A DNA stretch of 64,000 bases from an uncultured Alphaproteobacteria bacterium (GTDB taxonomy: Bacteria; Pseudomonadota; Alphaproteobacteria; Methylaequorales; Methylaequoraceae), in the NCBI GenBank assembly GCA_902540805.1, contig CACBON010000001.1:1-64000 (forward strand), written 5' to 3'. The notes under the pieces are model-generated. The model was given only the letters and a program-made list of their open reading frames with translations. It was not told the origin of the DNA and made no database searches. This document shows, piece after piece, positions 21,054 to 30,326 of the stretch. Position 1 is the stretch's first letter; every line of letters starts with the position of its first letter. The position numbers and the translations under genes are program-made.

Positions 21054-21373
21054 TACAAAACTACGCTAAATCCTTCAAACTCAGGGTGCCCAACATATAT
21101 TTCTTTGCTTTGACCGGCGTTTTTGTGGGCCTCCCGAAATGATTCTGATTTAGTCCAATTGATAAAGTCTATTTCGGATGACCATGTACTGTGTGAAGCG
21201 TAAATTGTGAATTCATCATTTTCTTTTCCTTTTATTAAATTAAAATTTATAAATCCTTTGACTTCACTTAGTTTTGAATCTCTTTCTTTCCAGATTTTTT
21301 CAAAGATGTCCTCTTTGCCTCTGACGATTTTGAATCTATTCATTGCAATGTAAGTTGTAGTTTCCATAAGCAT
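21053..21373 (-). CDS. Antibiotic biosynthesis monooxygenase (ABM) domain protein
   Basis: This 106-aa dimeric alpha-beta barrel protein is of the ABM/HmoA type. Evidence is the N-terminal strand MNRFKIVRGKEDIFEKIW, the central GFINFNLIKG and the late SFREAHKNAG block. Related proteins include haem-degrading monooxygenases, but the key residues for haem cleavage cannot be assigned by eye. Position next to katG suggests, weakly, a link to haem or oxidative stress. The start could be the ATG at 21373 or 21367. Confidence 0.78.
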   Translation of the reverse strand: MLMETTTYIAMNRFKIVRGKEDIFEKIWKERDSKLSEVKGFINFNLIKGKENDEFTIYASHSTWSSEIDFINWTKSESFREAHKNAGQSKEIYVGHPEFEGFSVVL

Positions 21374-21518
21374 AAATTTATTATTTTAAATATATTATTC
21401 AATTCTTTTATATAAAACCTTCATACTGATATTATTTACATGAATAAAGTCTGTTTTTAAAATAAATTTTACAAATACATAATAATAACTTTTAATAAGC
21501 TAAAAAATAAGGAGAAAT

Positions 21519-21770
21519 ATGAAAAAAACTTTGATAACCATTTTAATCACCAGCTTTATATCATCCCAACTAGCATCAAATGAAATTTATAAAACTAATA
21601 ACGAATCTGTTTATTTAAATTTATTATCTAGATTTGAATGCGTGAGAGGTCCTAATATAAATAAGCCCAGTTGGGTATGCAATGAAAAAGCTCCAAAAGG
21701 ATGGGCCAAATTTTATGGTGAGAAATTAAAGAAACAAAAAAACAAACGTAAGAAATTTGCAAGGAATTAA
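21519..21770 (+). CDS. Small exported protein
   Basis: This 83-aa protein has a clear ribosome binding site (AAGGAGAAAT) and an N-terminal signal peptide (KKTLITILITSFISSQLAS). The mature part is short and has two cysteines (ECVRG and WVCNE) that may form a disulfide. The tail is very basic (KKQKNKRKKFARN). No family is recognised. Confidence 0.65.
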   Translation: MKKTLITILITSFISSQLASNEIYKTNNESVYLNLLSRFECVRGPNINKPSWVCNEKAPKGWAKFYGEKLKKQKNKRKKFARN

Positions 21771-21803
21771 TTTATGAAATGAGATTTTTTGATGAAAAAT
21801 TTT

Positions 21804-23927
21804 CTATATTTTTATTACTTCGACTAGATTATCTGAGAAAGTTGGAGCGTTTCCCATATCTGCTAAATTAGCTGAGCTTATACTGTTAACTGTTCCATCG
21901 TTGAGTTGTCTCCAATATCCGAGTGTGGAAACGACAATACCTGACGAAACATCAGATGTTATTTTAGCAACACCTTTATAAGAACCTCTGTCATTAAATA
22001 CTTTTACATTATCACCATCTTTAATATTTCTTTGTTTTGAATCAATTTCGCTTATTAAAACAAATTGGTCTCCCTGAACCCTCTGCTTGTCTGTCATATT
22101 TGCATAACACGAATTTAAAAATGCATGACTTTTTGGAGTTATTACGTTTAAAGGATATTTTTTGGCAAGTTGCGGGTTAGTTTGTTTTGACTCAAGTTGA
22201 GGAACATAATCCGGAAGAGGAGGGAGATCTTGACCTGGTTGATAATCCTCGTACATTTGTCTGAATGGACCGGCAACAAAATTTTTCACATCTTTTAGAA
22301 TAAACTCACATTTACCTGATTCTGTAGGGAACTTACCATCTTTGTGGGGTGCTCGTGTATCTTTGCAACCAACATTTAATCTTGCAAACCCTTTTACCTT
22401 CAATTTTTCAAGTGTAATTCCCTCACACGCAGGTGCTGACCAATCCACATAGTTTTCTAAACATTTTTCATCACTCCAACTGAATTGATCTTCTTTTAAA
22501 TTCATCTTTTTTGCTAATCTCCTGAATATTTCATAATTTGGTAAAGCTTCTCCTGGTGCATCAACACATTTCTCATTGTATGTTAGGTATAAGTGACCCC
22601 AGGATAATATCATATCTTCATGTTCTGCACCCATTGTCGCGGGTAGAAGAATATCTGCATAAGATGCTGTGTCAGAAATAAAATGTTCAGCAGAAACTAA
22701 GAATAAATCTTCTCTCTTTAAACCTTTAATTATTTTTTCCGTTTCGGCTGCTTGGGTAACAGGGTTAGCGTTCCAGCACATCATGGACATAATTGGTTTG
22801 TCCTTTTCTATATTTTCCCCTAGTAAGGCTCTTCCAATCTGGAGAGCGTTAACAACTCTTGTCCCTTTAGGGATTAAATCCGGTCTGCATATAACATCAA
22901 ATTTGTACGGATGTTCCCACACAGGAAATTGAGTGATTCCTCCACCAACATGTTTCCATGCACCAGTTAATGCTGGTATACAGGTAACAGCTCTAATTGT
23001 TTGCCCACCTCCATAATGTCTCTCAAGTGCAACTCCAATTCTTATTCCAACTGGTTGAAATGTAGCAATTTCTTGAGCCAATTTTTTAATATCTTCTTCA
23101 CTAATTCCGGTTATTTTAGACGCCCATTTAGGATCTTTATCTTTAACATGCTCTTTTAACTCTTCAAATCCATTTGTATGATTATTTATATAATCCATAT
23201 CTGTTAGATCGTTATAAATAATATGATTTATCATTGCTACTGCCAAAGCGCCGTCTGAACCAGGAATTGGTTCGATATGCCAATCAGCTTGTTTAGCAGT
23301 TCTAGATTTATATGAATCAATTACAACAACTTTGGCTCCTCTTTTTTTAGCTTCTTGAATAATTGTCCAATGATGAAGATTGGTACTTACACTGTTACAA
23401 GCCCAAATAACAATGTATTTACTGTGAATGTAACTCTCAGGATCTAATCCAGCTGTTGGTCCTATCGTGGTTAGCCAAGCTGTACATGAACCTTCCCCGC
23501 AAAAAGTTCTCTCACAAACAGTTGCACCAAGAGCATTAAAGAAAGAGTCACCTCCATTTAAACCATGAACTAAACCTTGATTTCCCAAATAACTATAGGG
23601 AATAATTGATTCAGGTCCATACTCATTAATTAGAGACTTCCATTTTGATGCAATTGTTTCTAGTGCTTCATCCCAAGTGATTCTTTCAAATTTTTTCTTT
23701 CCTTTTTTCCCAACACGTTTATGGGGATATAATAAACGATCTGGATGATAGTGTCTTTTTTCGTAGTCTTTGAGTTTGACACAAAGTACACCGTCAGTCA
23801 TAGGGTGATCAGGGTTTCCTCTAACACTAAGAAGCTTATTGTCTGCAACTTCATAAATCATTGCACATGTATCGGGGCAGTCATGAGGGCAACCACCAAA
23901 ATGTTTTTTTATGGAATAATCATCCAT
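21804..23927 (-). CDS. Molybdopterin-dependent oxidoreductase (DMSO reductase family)
   Basis: This protein is about 707 aa. The N-terminal CPHDCPDTC motif plus a later cysteine (VLCVK) form a 4Fe-4S site. The molybdopterin oxidoreductase core follows, and then the C-terminal molydopterin-dinucleotide-binding domain (LNVITPKSHAFLNS region). The MDDYS start at 23927 is preferred to the ATG four codons upstream. There is no Tat signal, so it is probably cytoplasmic. No electron-transfer or membrane subunit lies nearby. Formate-dehydrogenase-like and anaerobic-dehydrogenase-like members share this layout, and the substrate is not predictable. Confidence 0.88.
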   Translation of the reverse strand: MDDYSIKKHFGGCPHDCPDTCAMIYEVADNKLLSVRGNPDHPMTDGVLCVKLKDYEKRHYHPDRLLYPHKRVGKKGKKKFERITWDEALETIASKWKSLINEYGPESIIPYSYLGNQGLVHGLNGGDSFFNALGATVCERTFCGEGSCTAWLTTIGPTAGLDPESYIHSKYIVIWACNSVSTNLHHWTIIQEAKKRGAKVVVIDSYKSRTAKQADWHIEPIPGSDGALAVAMINHIIYNDLTDMDYINNHTNGFEELKEHVKDKDPKWASKITGISEEDIKKLAQEIATFQPVGIRIGVALERHYGGGQTIRAVTCIPALTGAWKHVGGGITQFPVWEHPYKFDVICRPDLIPKGTRVVNALQIGRALLGENIEKDKPIMSMMCWNANPVTQAAETEKIIKGLKREDLFLVSAEHFISDTASYADILLPATMGAEHEDMILSWGHLYLTYNEKCVDAPGEALPNYEIFRRLAKKMNLKEDQFSWSDEKCLENYVDWSAPACEGITLEKLKVKGFARLNVGCKDTRAPHKDGKFPTESGKCEFILKDVKNFVAGPFRQMYEDYQPGQDLPPLPDYVPQLESKQTNPQLAKKYPLNVITPKSHAFLNSCYANMTDKQRVQGDQFVLISEIDSKQRNIKDGDNVKVFNDRGSYKGVAKITSDVSSGIVVSTLGYWRQLNDGTVNSISSANLADMGNAPTFSDNLVEVIKI

Positions 23928-24015
23928 ACAAATCTCCACATAATTCCAGGTTACACTATTTTATTAAAAAACAAAATTATTTTTAAATTTCTTAAATTAC
24001 AATGGAGAATTTTCG

Positions 24016-25503
24016 TTATTTTTTTTCTTTTAAGTACCTGTCTGTGATGTGTTTTTCGAAGTATTTTAAATTTAGTTTTTCACCTGTCACATTTAATAAA
24101 AGTTCGTCAATTTTATAATAATTACCGTGGTTATGAATATTTTTTTTCAACCAATTGATTATTGGTAAAAAATTTCCTTTTTTTAAATCGTTTTCTAATT
24201 TAGGATTTTGTTTTTTTATACAATCAAAAATCTGAGCTGCAATAAATGCTCCAATACTATAAGTAGGAAAATAACCAAAATCTCCACCAAACCAATGAAT
24301 ATCCTGCAAACAACCGTTTTGGTCACTATCAACTTTTATATTGAATATATTATAAAATTCTTGATTCCACAGTTCCGGAAGAAACATTACATCAAAGTCC
24401 TCTTCAATAATCTTTTTTTCAATTTTGAACCTATGCATTATATGAAGAGGATAATGAACTTCGTCAGCATCTACTCTTATATAGTTCTTTTTTACCTGCT
24501 TTCTGTTTCTATAAATATTTTCTTGATTCCAAGTAGGATTTTTCTTCCCAAAATTATTCTTGATTATTTTTTCGATTAAATGGCTTACTTGTAGAGATTT
24601 AATAATTTGCATTTCAATAAAAAGTGATTGGCTTTCATGAAGTGACATTCCTCCAGATGAGCCTAATGGCTGATGCAACCATTTTTTAGGTAGTCCTTGT
24701 TCATAAATAGCGTGACCAGTTTCGTGCATAAGAGCATCAAAGCAAGAAAATGAGTCTGCATGATTATATCTTGTAGTAATTCTAATATCTTCAGAACTTC
24801 CACCGCAAAAAGGATGTGAACTTTTATCAATTCTTCCGCGAGAAAAATCAAAGCCAAGTTTTTTCATAAAATCTTTTGATAGTTCAAATTGTTCTGATTC
24901 TGAGAGATTTTCGGTAAAAGAAATTGTTTTATAGCTTCTTTGTTTTTCTAAAATTGACGGGATATTCTTTTTTAAAAACGATTCTATCCTAGAAAAAATT
25001 TTTGTAATGCGTGAAGAGGTCAGTGATCTATCGTATTTAGATAATAAACAATCATATTTTGTTTTATCCTTTTTTTGAGATAGTATTTCAGACTCAATCT
25101 TTATTACATCAACAAGCTTTTTAAATGATTTTTTAACTAAATTAAAATTTGATTTTAGTTTAGCTTTTCTCCATTCACCTTCACACAAAATTGCAAGTGA
25201 AGTTTTTTTTTTTATATATTCATATGGAATGAAATCAAAGTATTCAAACTTATCTTTCATTAAATTAAGGTTTAATTTATCTTCTGGACTTAGAATGGAA
25301 TCATTAATCTTTTTAAATAATTCTTTTTTTTTAATTTGATCAAAAATACTTTTTTTGTAATCAAGAATTTTTTGTATTTGTCTAACACGCTGATTTCTTG
25401 ATTTTTGTGGCATATATGTAGCCATGTCCCAATTTAAGATACCATTAATATCATTTAGTAAACTTTGCTCTTCAAAAAGATTTTTAAGTTTTACATAGGT
25501 CAT
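24016..25503 (-). CDS. Carboxypeptidase Taq (M32 metallopeptidase)
   Basis: This 495-aa zinc carboxypeptidase shows the M32 active-site motif HETGHAIYEQG (about residue 260). It also shows the upstream HPFCGGSSEDIRITTRY block and the DEVHYPLHIMHRF block. The family removes C-terminal residues from peptides, with broad specificity except for proline. The length is normal. It is a single-gene unit, divergent from the lactate-permease gene. Confidence 0.94.
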   Translation of the reverse strand: MTYVKLKNLFEEQSLLNDINGILNWDMATYMPQKSRNQRVRQIQKILDYKKSIFDQIKKKELFKKINDSILSPEDKLNLNLMKDKFEYFDFIPYEYIKKKTSLAILCEGEWRKAKLKSNFNLVKKSFKKLVDVIKIESEILSQKKDKTKYDCLLSKYDRSLTSSRITKIFSRIESFLKKNIPSILEKQRSYKTISFTENLSESEQFELSKDFMKKLGFDFSRGRIDKSSHPFCGGSSEDIRITTRYNHADSFSCFDALMHETGHAIYEQGLPKKWLHQPLGSSGGMSLHESQSLFIEMQIIKSLQVSHLIEKIIKNNFGKKNPTWNQENIYRNRKQVKKNYIRVDADEVHYPLHIMHRFKIEKKIIEEDFDVMFLPELWNQEFYNIFNIKVDSDQNGCLQDIHWFGGDFGYFPTYSIGAFIAAQIFDCIKKQNPKLENDLKKGNFLPIINWLKKNIHNHGNYYKIDELLLNVTGEKLNLKYFEKHITDRYLKEKK

Positions 25504-25679
25504 TGTCTTAATTTACATATAAATATTTAAGTGTTTCTTATTTTTATTTATTTAGTAATTATTGGTAATAAATAAAGAATTTATTATTTCTGTTATCACA
25601 TTGTATTTTGAAATTGTTTATAAAAGTTATATTATTAAGTAACATTTTTCTTACAAATAAATTTTAAAAAATTGACGAA

Positions 25680-27530
25680 ATGAAAGAGATTTTTTACCCC
25701 ATTTTAGCCTTTTCTCCAATCTTTTTAGCTGGAATTCTTTTGATTGTTTTTAGAATTGCAGCTAAAATTGCAATGCCCCTAGTTTTTATATTTACTAGCA
25801 TTATTTCTTATTTTATTTGGGGAATGAGTGAAGCCAGAATTTTAGCCTCAACTCTTCAGGGCCTAATTATTAGTATAAGTATTTTATGGATTATTTTCGG
25901 TGCTATTTTGTTATTAAACACACTAAAATATTCAGGTGCAATAAACACTATCAGATCTGGATTTTCTGACATAAGTAAAGATAGAAGAGTTCAAGTTATT
26001 ATAATCGCGTGGTTGTTTGGGTGTTTTATTGAAGGAGCTTCAGGTTTTGGTACTCCTGCTGCAGTAGCTGCACCATTGATGGTTGCTGTTGGTTTTCCTC
26101 CGATTGCTGCAGTAGTTTTTGGTATGATGATACAATCCACACCTGTTTCTTTTGGTGCAGTAGGAACGCCTTTATTGGTTGGTGTTCAGGGTGGACTAGA
26201 CAAAATAAGCATTTCTAATAAGTTATTGGACAATGGATTGGAATGGAATTCATTCTTTGATTCTATAGTTATTAAAGTCGCAATAATTCACTCAATTTGT
26301 GGACTACTTATGCCAATTTTATTAGTAGTCGTAATGACGAGATTTTTTGGTAAAAAAAAATCTTGGTTTGAAGGTTTATCAATATTTCCTTTTGCAATCT
26401 TTGCATCATTGAGCTTCACAATACCATATTTATTAACAGGTATCTTTCTTGGCCCAGAATTTCCATCTATAATAGGAGGATTAACTGGATTATTTATAGT
26501 TACAATTGCTACAAAAAGAAAATTTCTTATTCCAAAAGATGAATGGGACTTTCAACCTTCAAAAAATTGGCCATTAAACTGGATTTGTAACCCTCAAAAT
26601 AAAGAAGTTATAGAAAATAAAAGAAAAATAGGAAGTTTTATGGCCTGGCTTCCTTATTTATTACTCGCTTTACTACTTGTATTTTCAAGAACTTTTGAAC
26701 CGTTAAAAAAATTTCTACAATCTGTAAATATTAAGTTTGAAAATATTTTAAATGAAGAAAATATAAGTGCAAGTTTTCAATTTTTATATCTTCCTGGGGG
26801 AATTTTAATTTTTATTTGTTTTATCACTTTTTTCCTACATAGAATGACTTCTAAGGAAATTAGTTCGTCAATAATCGATTCATCAAAAACTATTTTAAGT
26901 GCAGGCTTTGTTTTGATATTTACAGTTCCGCTGGTAAGAATAATGATTAACTCTGGCGTTAATTATAATGATGTTACCAGTATGCCAATTTCTATGGCTC
27001 AAGGTGTATCGAACCTGATGGGACAAATATATCCTATATTTGCACCAACTGTTGGTGCCATTGGAGCATTTCTAGCTGGCTCTAATACTGTTAGTAACCT
27101 GATGCTTAGTCAATTTCAATATGAAACTGCAAATCTTTTGAACATTTCAGGGGTGTTGATGGTTGCTGCACAAAGTGTTGGAGCAGCAGCTGGAAATATG
27201 ATAGCTATACATAATGTTGTAGCAGCTTCAGCTACAGTTGGTTTATTTGGAAGAGAGGGTAATGTTTTAAGGATTACTTTAATCCCAACTATTTACTATC
27301 TTACCTTATCAGGAATTATCACTTATTGTTTTCTTCACTTTACAAAAGATGATTCAAGAAAAATGAAAATAACAGATGTAAAAACATTTTCGGGTCCAAT
27401 GGGCATGGGGTTGATAAAATCATATAAATCTGGAAATAAGACATACTGCATTTACAATACAATAGAGGGACAACAAAAAATAATACTAGAGAGCCAAATA
27501 TTAGAATGCGCAGCTAGCAAATCAGAGTAA
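25680..27530 (+). CDS. lldP: L-lactate permease family transporter (LctP/LldP)
   Basis: This 616-aa membrane transporter has about 13 hydrophobic segments. Family blocks are [23 protein letters not shown] near residue 120, [15 protein letters not shown] near residue 155, and the C-terminal [19 protein letters not shown] and [16 protein letters not shown]. These mark a proton-coupled lactate/glycolate symporter. The last ~50 residues form a soluble tail. No lactate dehydrogenase is adjacent. The following gene begins 6 nt after the stop. Confidence 0.92.
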   Translation: MKEIFYPILAFSPIFLAGILLIVFRIAAKIAMPLVFIFTSIISYFIWGMSEARILASTLQGLIISISILWIIFGAILLLNTLKYSGAINTIRSGFSDISKDRRVQVIIIAWLFGCFIEGASGFGTPAAVAAPLMVAVGFPPIAAVVFGMMIQSTPVSFGAVGTPLLVGVQGGLDKISISNKLLDNGLEWNSFFDSIVIKVAIIHSICGLLMPILLVVVMTRFFGKKKSWFEGLSIFPFAIFASLSFTIPYLLTGIFLGPEFPSIIGGLTGLFIVTIATKRKFLIPKDEWDFQPSKNWPLNWICNPQNKEVIENKRKIGSFMAWLPYLLLALLLVFSRTFEPLKKFLQSVNIKFENILNEENISASFQFLYLPGGILIFICFITFFLHRMTSKEISSSIIDSSKTILSAGFVLIFTVPLVRIMINSGVNYNDVTSMPISMAQGVSNLMGQIYPIFAPTVGAIGAFLAGSNTVSNLMLSQFQYETANLLNISGVLMVAAQSVGAAAGNMIAIHNVVAASATVGLFGREGNVLRITLIPTIYYLTLSGIITYCFLHFTKDDSRKMKITDVKTFSGPMGMGLIKSYKSGNKTYCIYNTIEGQQKIILESQILECAASKSE

Positions 27531-27536
27531 AAATTT

Positions 27537-28580
27537 ATGGATCCATGTACTCAAGGTTTGATTGGAGCAACTTTTTCTTCACTATTTTCTAATAAAAAAG
27601 ATATTCGAAAAGCTTCTTTGTGTGGGGCAATCGGGGGATTAGCACCAGATTTAGATATTTTTATAAGATCCGAAAATGACCAACTTCTTTTTATTGAATA
27701 CCATAGACATTTTACACATTCTTTATTTTTTGCGCCAATTGGAAGTATATTTATTTCTTTGATAATTTTTACTTGTTTCTACAAGTTAAGAATGTCATTA
27801 AGATTTATATACTTGTTTACTTTGATTGGATTTTTGAGTCATGGTTTACTTGATTCCCTTACAAGTTACGGAACATCTCTTTTTTGGCCCCTAAGTCAAT
27901 CTAGAGTTTCTTTGAATCTAATATCGATTGTAGATCCTATATTTACTTTTACTTTAGTTTTTTTGTTAATTTTTTCCTTGCTTAAAAAATCAACTTCTTT
28001 AATAAGATCAAGTATTTTGTTTAGTTTTTTTTATATTTTCCTTTGTTTTCAAAAACATCTACAAGTAAAAGAATTTATTTTTGAAATATCTGAGAGAAGA
28101 GGGCACAACATAGAAAGGTTAATTATTAAACCAACAATTGGAAATATAATTCTGTGGAGAAGTGTTTATAGAACAAAAAACAAATATTATGTTGATGCTG
28201 TATATGCACCTTTTTTTTATAAACCAAAATTTAAATCGGGAGCTATTTTAAATGCTATTGATAAAGAATCAGTTTTCCCAGAGTTAAAGTCAAATTCAAT
28301 TCAAAGAGAGGATATTCGGAGATTCTCTTTTTTTTCAGATGATTATATATACATTCATCCATTAAATAAATTTTTAATTGGTGATCTTAGATATGGATTT
28401 TTGCCTTATGACGATAAATCTTTATGGGGAATTGAAATAAATACGAAAACTCCTGAAATTCATGTAGATTTTAAAAATTTAAGAAATTTTAATGAAAAAT
28501 TTTACAAAGAATATTGGAACATGTTATCTGGGAACTATCAATATCAAAGCTTAGAAAATTTCAAATATGAGAATCGTTGA
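27537..28580 (+). CDS. YdjM/DUF457-type membrane-bound metal-dependent hydrolase
   Basis: This 347-aa protein has an N-terminal membrane domain with the conserved histidine/aspartate blocks GGLAPDLDIF, EYHRHFTHSLFFAPIG and SHGLLDSLTSYGTSLFWP. These are typical of the predicted inner-membrane hydrolase family that includes YdjM and YfhO-like proteins. Four to five membrane segments are followed by a ~180-residue soluble domain. The reaction is unknown. It begins 6 nt after the permease gene, so the two are probably cotranscribed. Confidence 0.85.
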   Translation: MDPCTQGLIGATFSSLFSNKKDIRKASLCGAIGGLAPDLDIFIRSENDQLLFIEYHRHFTHSLFFAPIGSIFISLIIFTCFYKLRMSLRFIYLFTLIGFLSHGLLDSLTSYGTSLFWPLSQSRVSLNLISIVDPIFTFTLVFLLIFSLLKKSTSLIRSSILFSFFYIFLCFQKHLQVKEFIFEISERRGHNIERLIIKPTIGNIILWRSVYRTKNKYYVDAVYAPFFYKPKFKSGAILNAIDKESVFPELKSNSIQREDIRRFSFFSDDYIYIHPLNKFLIGDLRYGFLPYDDKSLWGIEINTKTPEIHVDFKNLRNFNEKFYKEYWNMLSGNYQYQSLENFKYENR

Positions 28581-28642
28581 TCAACTTTAATGAATTATTT
28601 ACTAGATATGGCAAATTAATTTTGAATGATTATCTTATTAAC

Positions 28643-29242
28643 ATGTTAAAAAAAAAATATATTCTATTAATTTCACCACTTCTTTTTCTTTCATCAAAGA
28701 TTTCTGCTCTTCCTGCTTGTGATGGAAACTTTGTAAGACATTGCTATGGAACAATCTTTCACCAAAATGGTGAAAAATATGTCGGAGAGATCAAGGATAA
28801 CAAGTATAATGGTAAAGGATCATACTTATTTATTAACGGAAATGTTTATATTGGTGAGTTTAAAGATGGATTACAAAATGGTCAAGGAACCTTCACATTT
28901 GCAAATGGCGATAAATATGAAGGAGGATTTAAAAATGGTTATTACCATGGAAAAGGTTCTTCAACTTTTTCAGACGGAGAGAATTATACAGGAGATTTCG
29001 TAGACGACCTTCCTCACGGTGAAGGAACCCATAAATTTTCCGATGGATCAATATATGTTGGACAATTTGTAGATGGTATGAGATCCGGAGAGGGGACAAT
29101 AACTTATTCGAATGGAGATAAATACACTGGTAGCTTTAAAAAAAACTTATTTGACGGTTATGGAACGTTAACGTTACAAGACGGATCAATAAAAAAAGGA
29201 ATGTTCAAAGCTAATAAATTTATTGGTAATTCAAAGCAATAG
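28643..29242 (+). CDS. Exported MORN-repeat protein
   Basis: From the ATG at 28643 the protein is 199 aa and starts with a signal peptide (LKKKYILLISPLLFLSSKISA). The ORF-track start at 28577 adds 22 residues before it. About six or seven MORN repeats follow (pattern Y-x-G-x-F-x-x-G-x-x-x-G-x-G-x-x-x-F-x-x-G). Such repeats form an extended beta-sheet and often bind lipids or proteins. The protein is probably periplasmic or surface-associated. A hairpin after its stop may terminate transcription. Confidence 0.85.
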   Translation: MLKKKYILLISPLLFLSSKISALPACDGNFVRHCYGTIFHQNGEKYVGEIKDNKYNGKGSYLFINGNVYIGEFKDGLQNGQGTFTFANGDKYEGGFKNGYYHGKGSSTFSDGENYTGDFVDDLPHGEGTHKFSDGSIYVGQFVDGMRSGEGTITYSNGDKYTGSFKKNLFDGYGTLTLQDGSIKKGMFKANKFIGNSKQ

Positions 29243-29248
29243 ATCCTC

Positions 29249-29273
29249 AGTTTTAAACAATCGTTGTAAAACT
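29249..29273. terminator. Hairpin between the convergent MORN and DUF1826 genes
   Basis: AGTTTTA pairs with TAAAACT, and CAA with TTG around a TCG loop; two adenines bulge on one side. It lies 7 nt after the MORN-gene stop and is followed by T-rich sequence, so it may terminate both converging units. Confidence 0.5.
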
Positions 29274-29309
29274 ATTTACTTTATTTAACCATGAACTTTT
29301 AACAAATAT

Positions 29310-29951
29310 TTAATTAACAGTGTTTATTTTTTCTATTTGCTCTAAAAAAGAAGAATCATCAAGCCTCATTAAAATTGAAGATTTATCATTTAATGCTGAT
29401 TCTGGAGTTCGATGTAAAATTCCATGTTTTCCACCACGAAAAATTGCAATATCCCATTTATTTAAATATCTTATCGCTGATCTGTCTTTAATTATATTTT
29501 CATTTGGTTTTCCACTAATAAAAGCATTCCTGTCTGCGGCATTATCAGGAAGTAATTCTGTACCTTGTCCGGAATAAGTTACTAAACATCTATAAGGGAC
29601 CATATCAACATGAAAACGTTTACAACCTCTCTCAGATCCCAACCAAAAACTTATTTTGTCTTTTTCTTGAAATAAACAAAACATTTTACAAATTTCACTC
29701 ATATCATTTAACCAATTGTCAAAAAATATGTTTTTCCTAATTTTTGATGGAAGTTTTTCTTCTGTAAGCTTGCTAATGTCCTTTAAGCTATTCTCTAATG
29801 AAACATAACCTGAAGTTGAAAAAGGAGTTATGTTTAATTCACTAAAGAAAAGATTGGAATCCTCAGGAACTTGACGATTCAAAATCGCTAATTGATGGTT
29901 ATTATGTTTGAAATCCATTAAGGATTTCATATTTTCGCAATTTAAAATCAT
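29310..29951 (-). CDS. DUF1826 family protein, third gene of the Zur-linked operon
   Basis: This 213-aa cytoplasmic protein belongs to the uncharacterised DUF1826 family. An HVD motif (CKRFHVDMVPYRCLVTY) near residue 115 and a later histidine pair (RGGKHGILHRTP) near residue 180 give an H-x-D...H arrangement. That recalls cupin-fold metal oxygenases; this is inference from pattern, not an assignment. It begins 3 nt after the CC-motif membrane protein. It lies downstream of the ZnuD-like receptor, so it should be expressed under zinc starvation. Confidence 0.78.
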   Translation of the reverse strand: MILNCENMKSLMDFKHNNHQLAILNRQVPEDSNLFFSELNITPFSTSGYVSLENSLKDISKLTEEKLPSKIRKNIFFDNWLNDMSEICKMFCLFQEKDKISFWLGSERGCKRFHVDMVPYRCLVTYSGQGTELLPDNAADRNAFISGKPNENIIKDRSAIRYLNKWDIAIFRGGKHGILHRTPESALNDKSSILMRLDDSSFLEQIEKINTVN

Positions 29952-29954
29952 AAA

Positions 29955-30320
29955 TCAGAGGATAACTTCTGATAAAAAGATTGAACTATTGAGGGTATAA
30001 AGAATACTTGCGAGAATAAGATTGGTCTTAATTTTTTTATTGGTCGTACTGCATTCTTGTTCAGAATCACATTCATCATCTTGGCACTTTATTTTTTTAT
30101 TGTAGATCTCAAAAGAAATTATTAATAAAAATATAAGCGTAGTAATTGCAAAGAGATATGGTTCAGCAGCTTCTAATAATTCAGAGTTTAAAAGGAGTGA
30201 GTCCAAAAATAATGCATTTGAAGATAATGAAGCAAATGATAATGTCAAAGGCAAACCACAGCATAACAGATGTGTTAGGCCTATCCATAACAATGTGTAT
30301 GAAGAGTAATACTTAAACAT
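29955..30320 (-). CDS. MerC-like small membrane protein with CC motif
   Basis: This 121-aa protein has three or four hydrophobic segments. The first carries LTHLLCCGLP, the paired-cysteine-proline motif used by MerC/MerT-type proteins to pass metal ions across the membrane. A cytosolic-looking loop between the later helices is rich in potential ligands (CQDDECDSEQEC). It lies 6 nt after the TonB receptor gene and 3 nt before DUF1826. A role in moving zinc across the inner membrane is inferred from the operator and the neighbours. Confidence 0.75.
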   Translation of the reverse strand: MFKYYSSYTLLWIGLTHLLCCGLPLTLSFASLSSNALFLDSLLLNSELLEAAEPYLFAITTLIFLLIISFEIYNKKIKCQDDECDSEQECSTTNKKIKTNLILASILYTLNSSIFLSEVIL

Positions 30321-30326
30321 ATTTTA

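Noticed and set aside
23745-24047. 100-aa plus-strand ORF across the start of the molybdopterin enzyme gene
   Set aside because: It is antisense to the 4Fe-4S region and extends into a short gap with no ribosome binding site or family.
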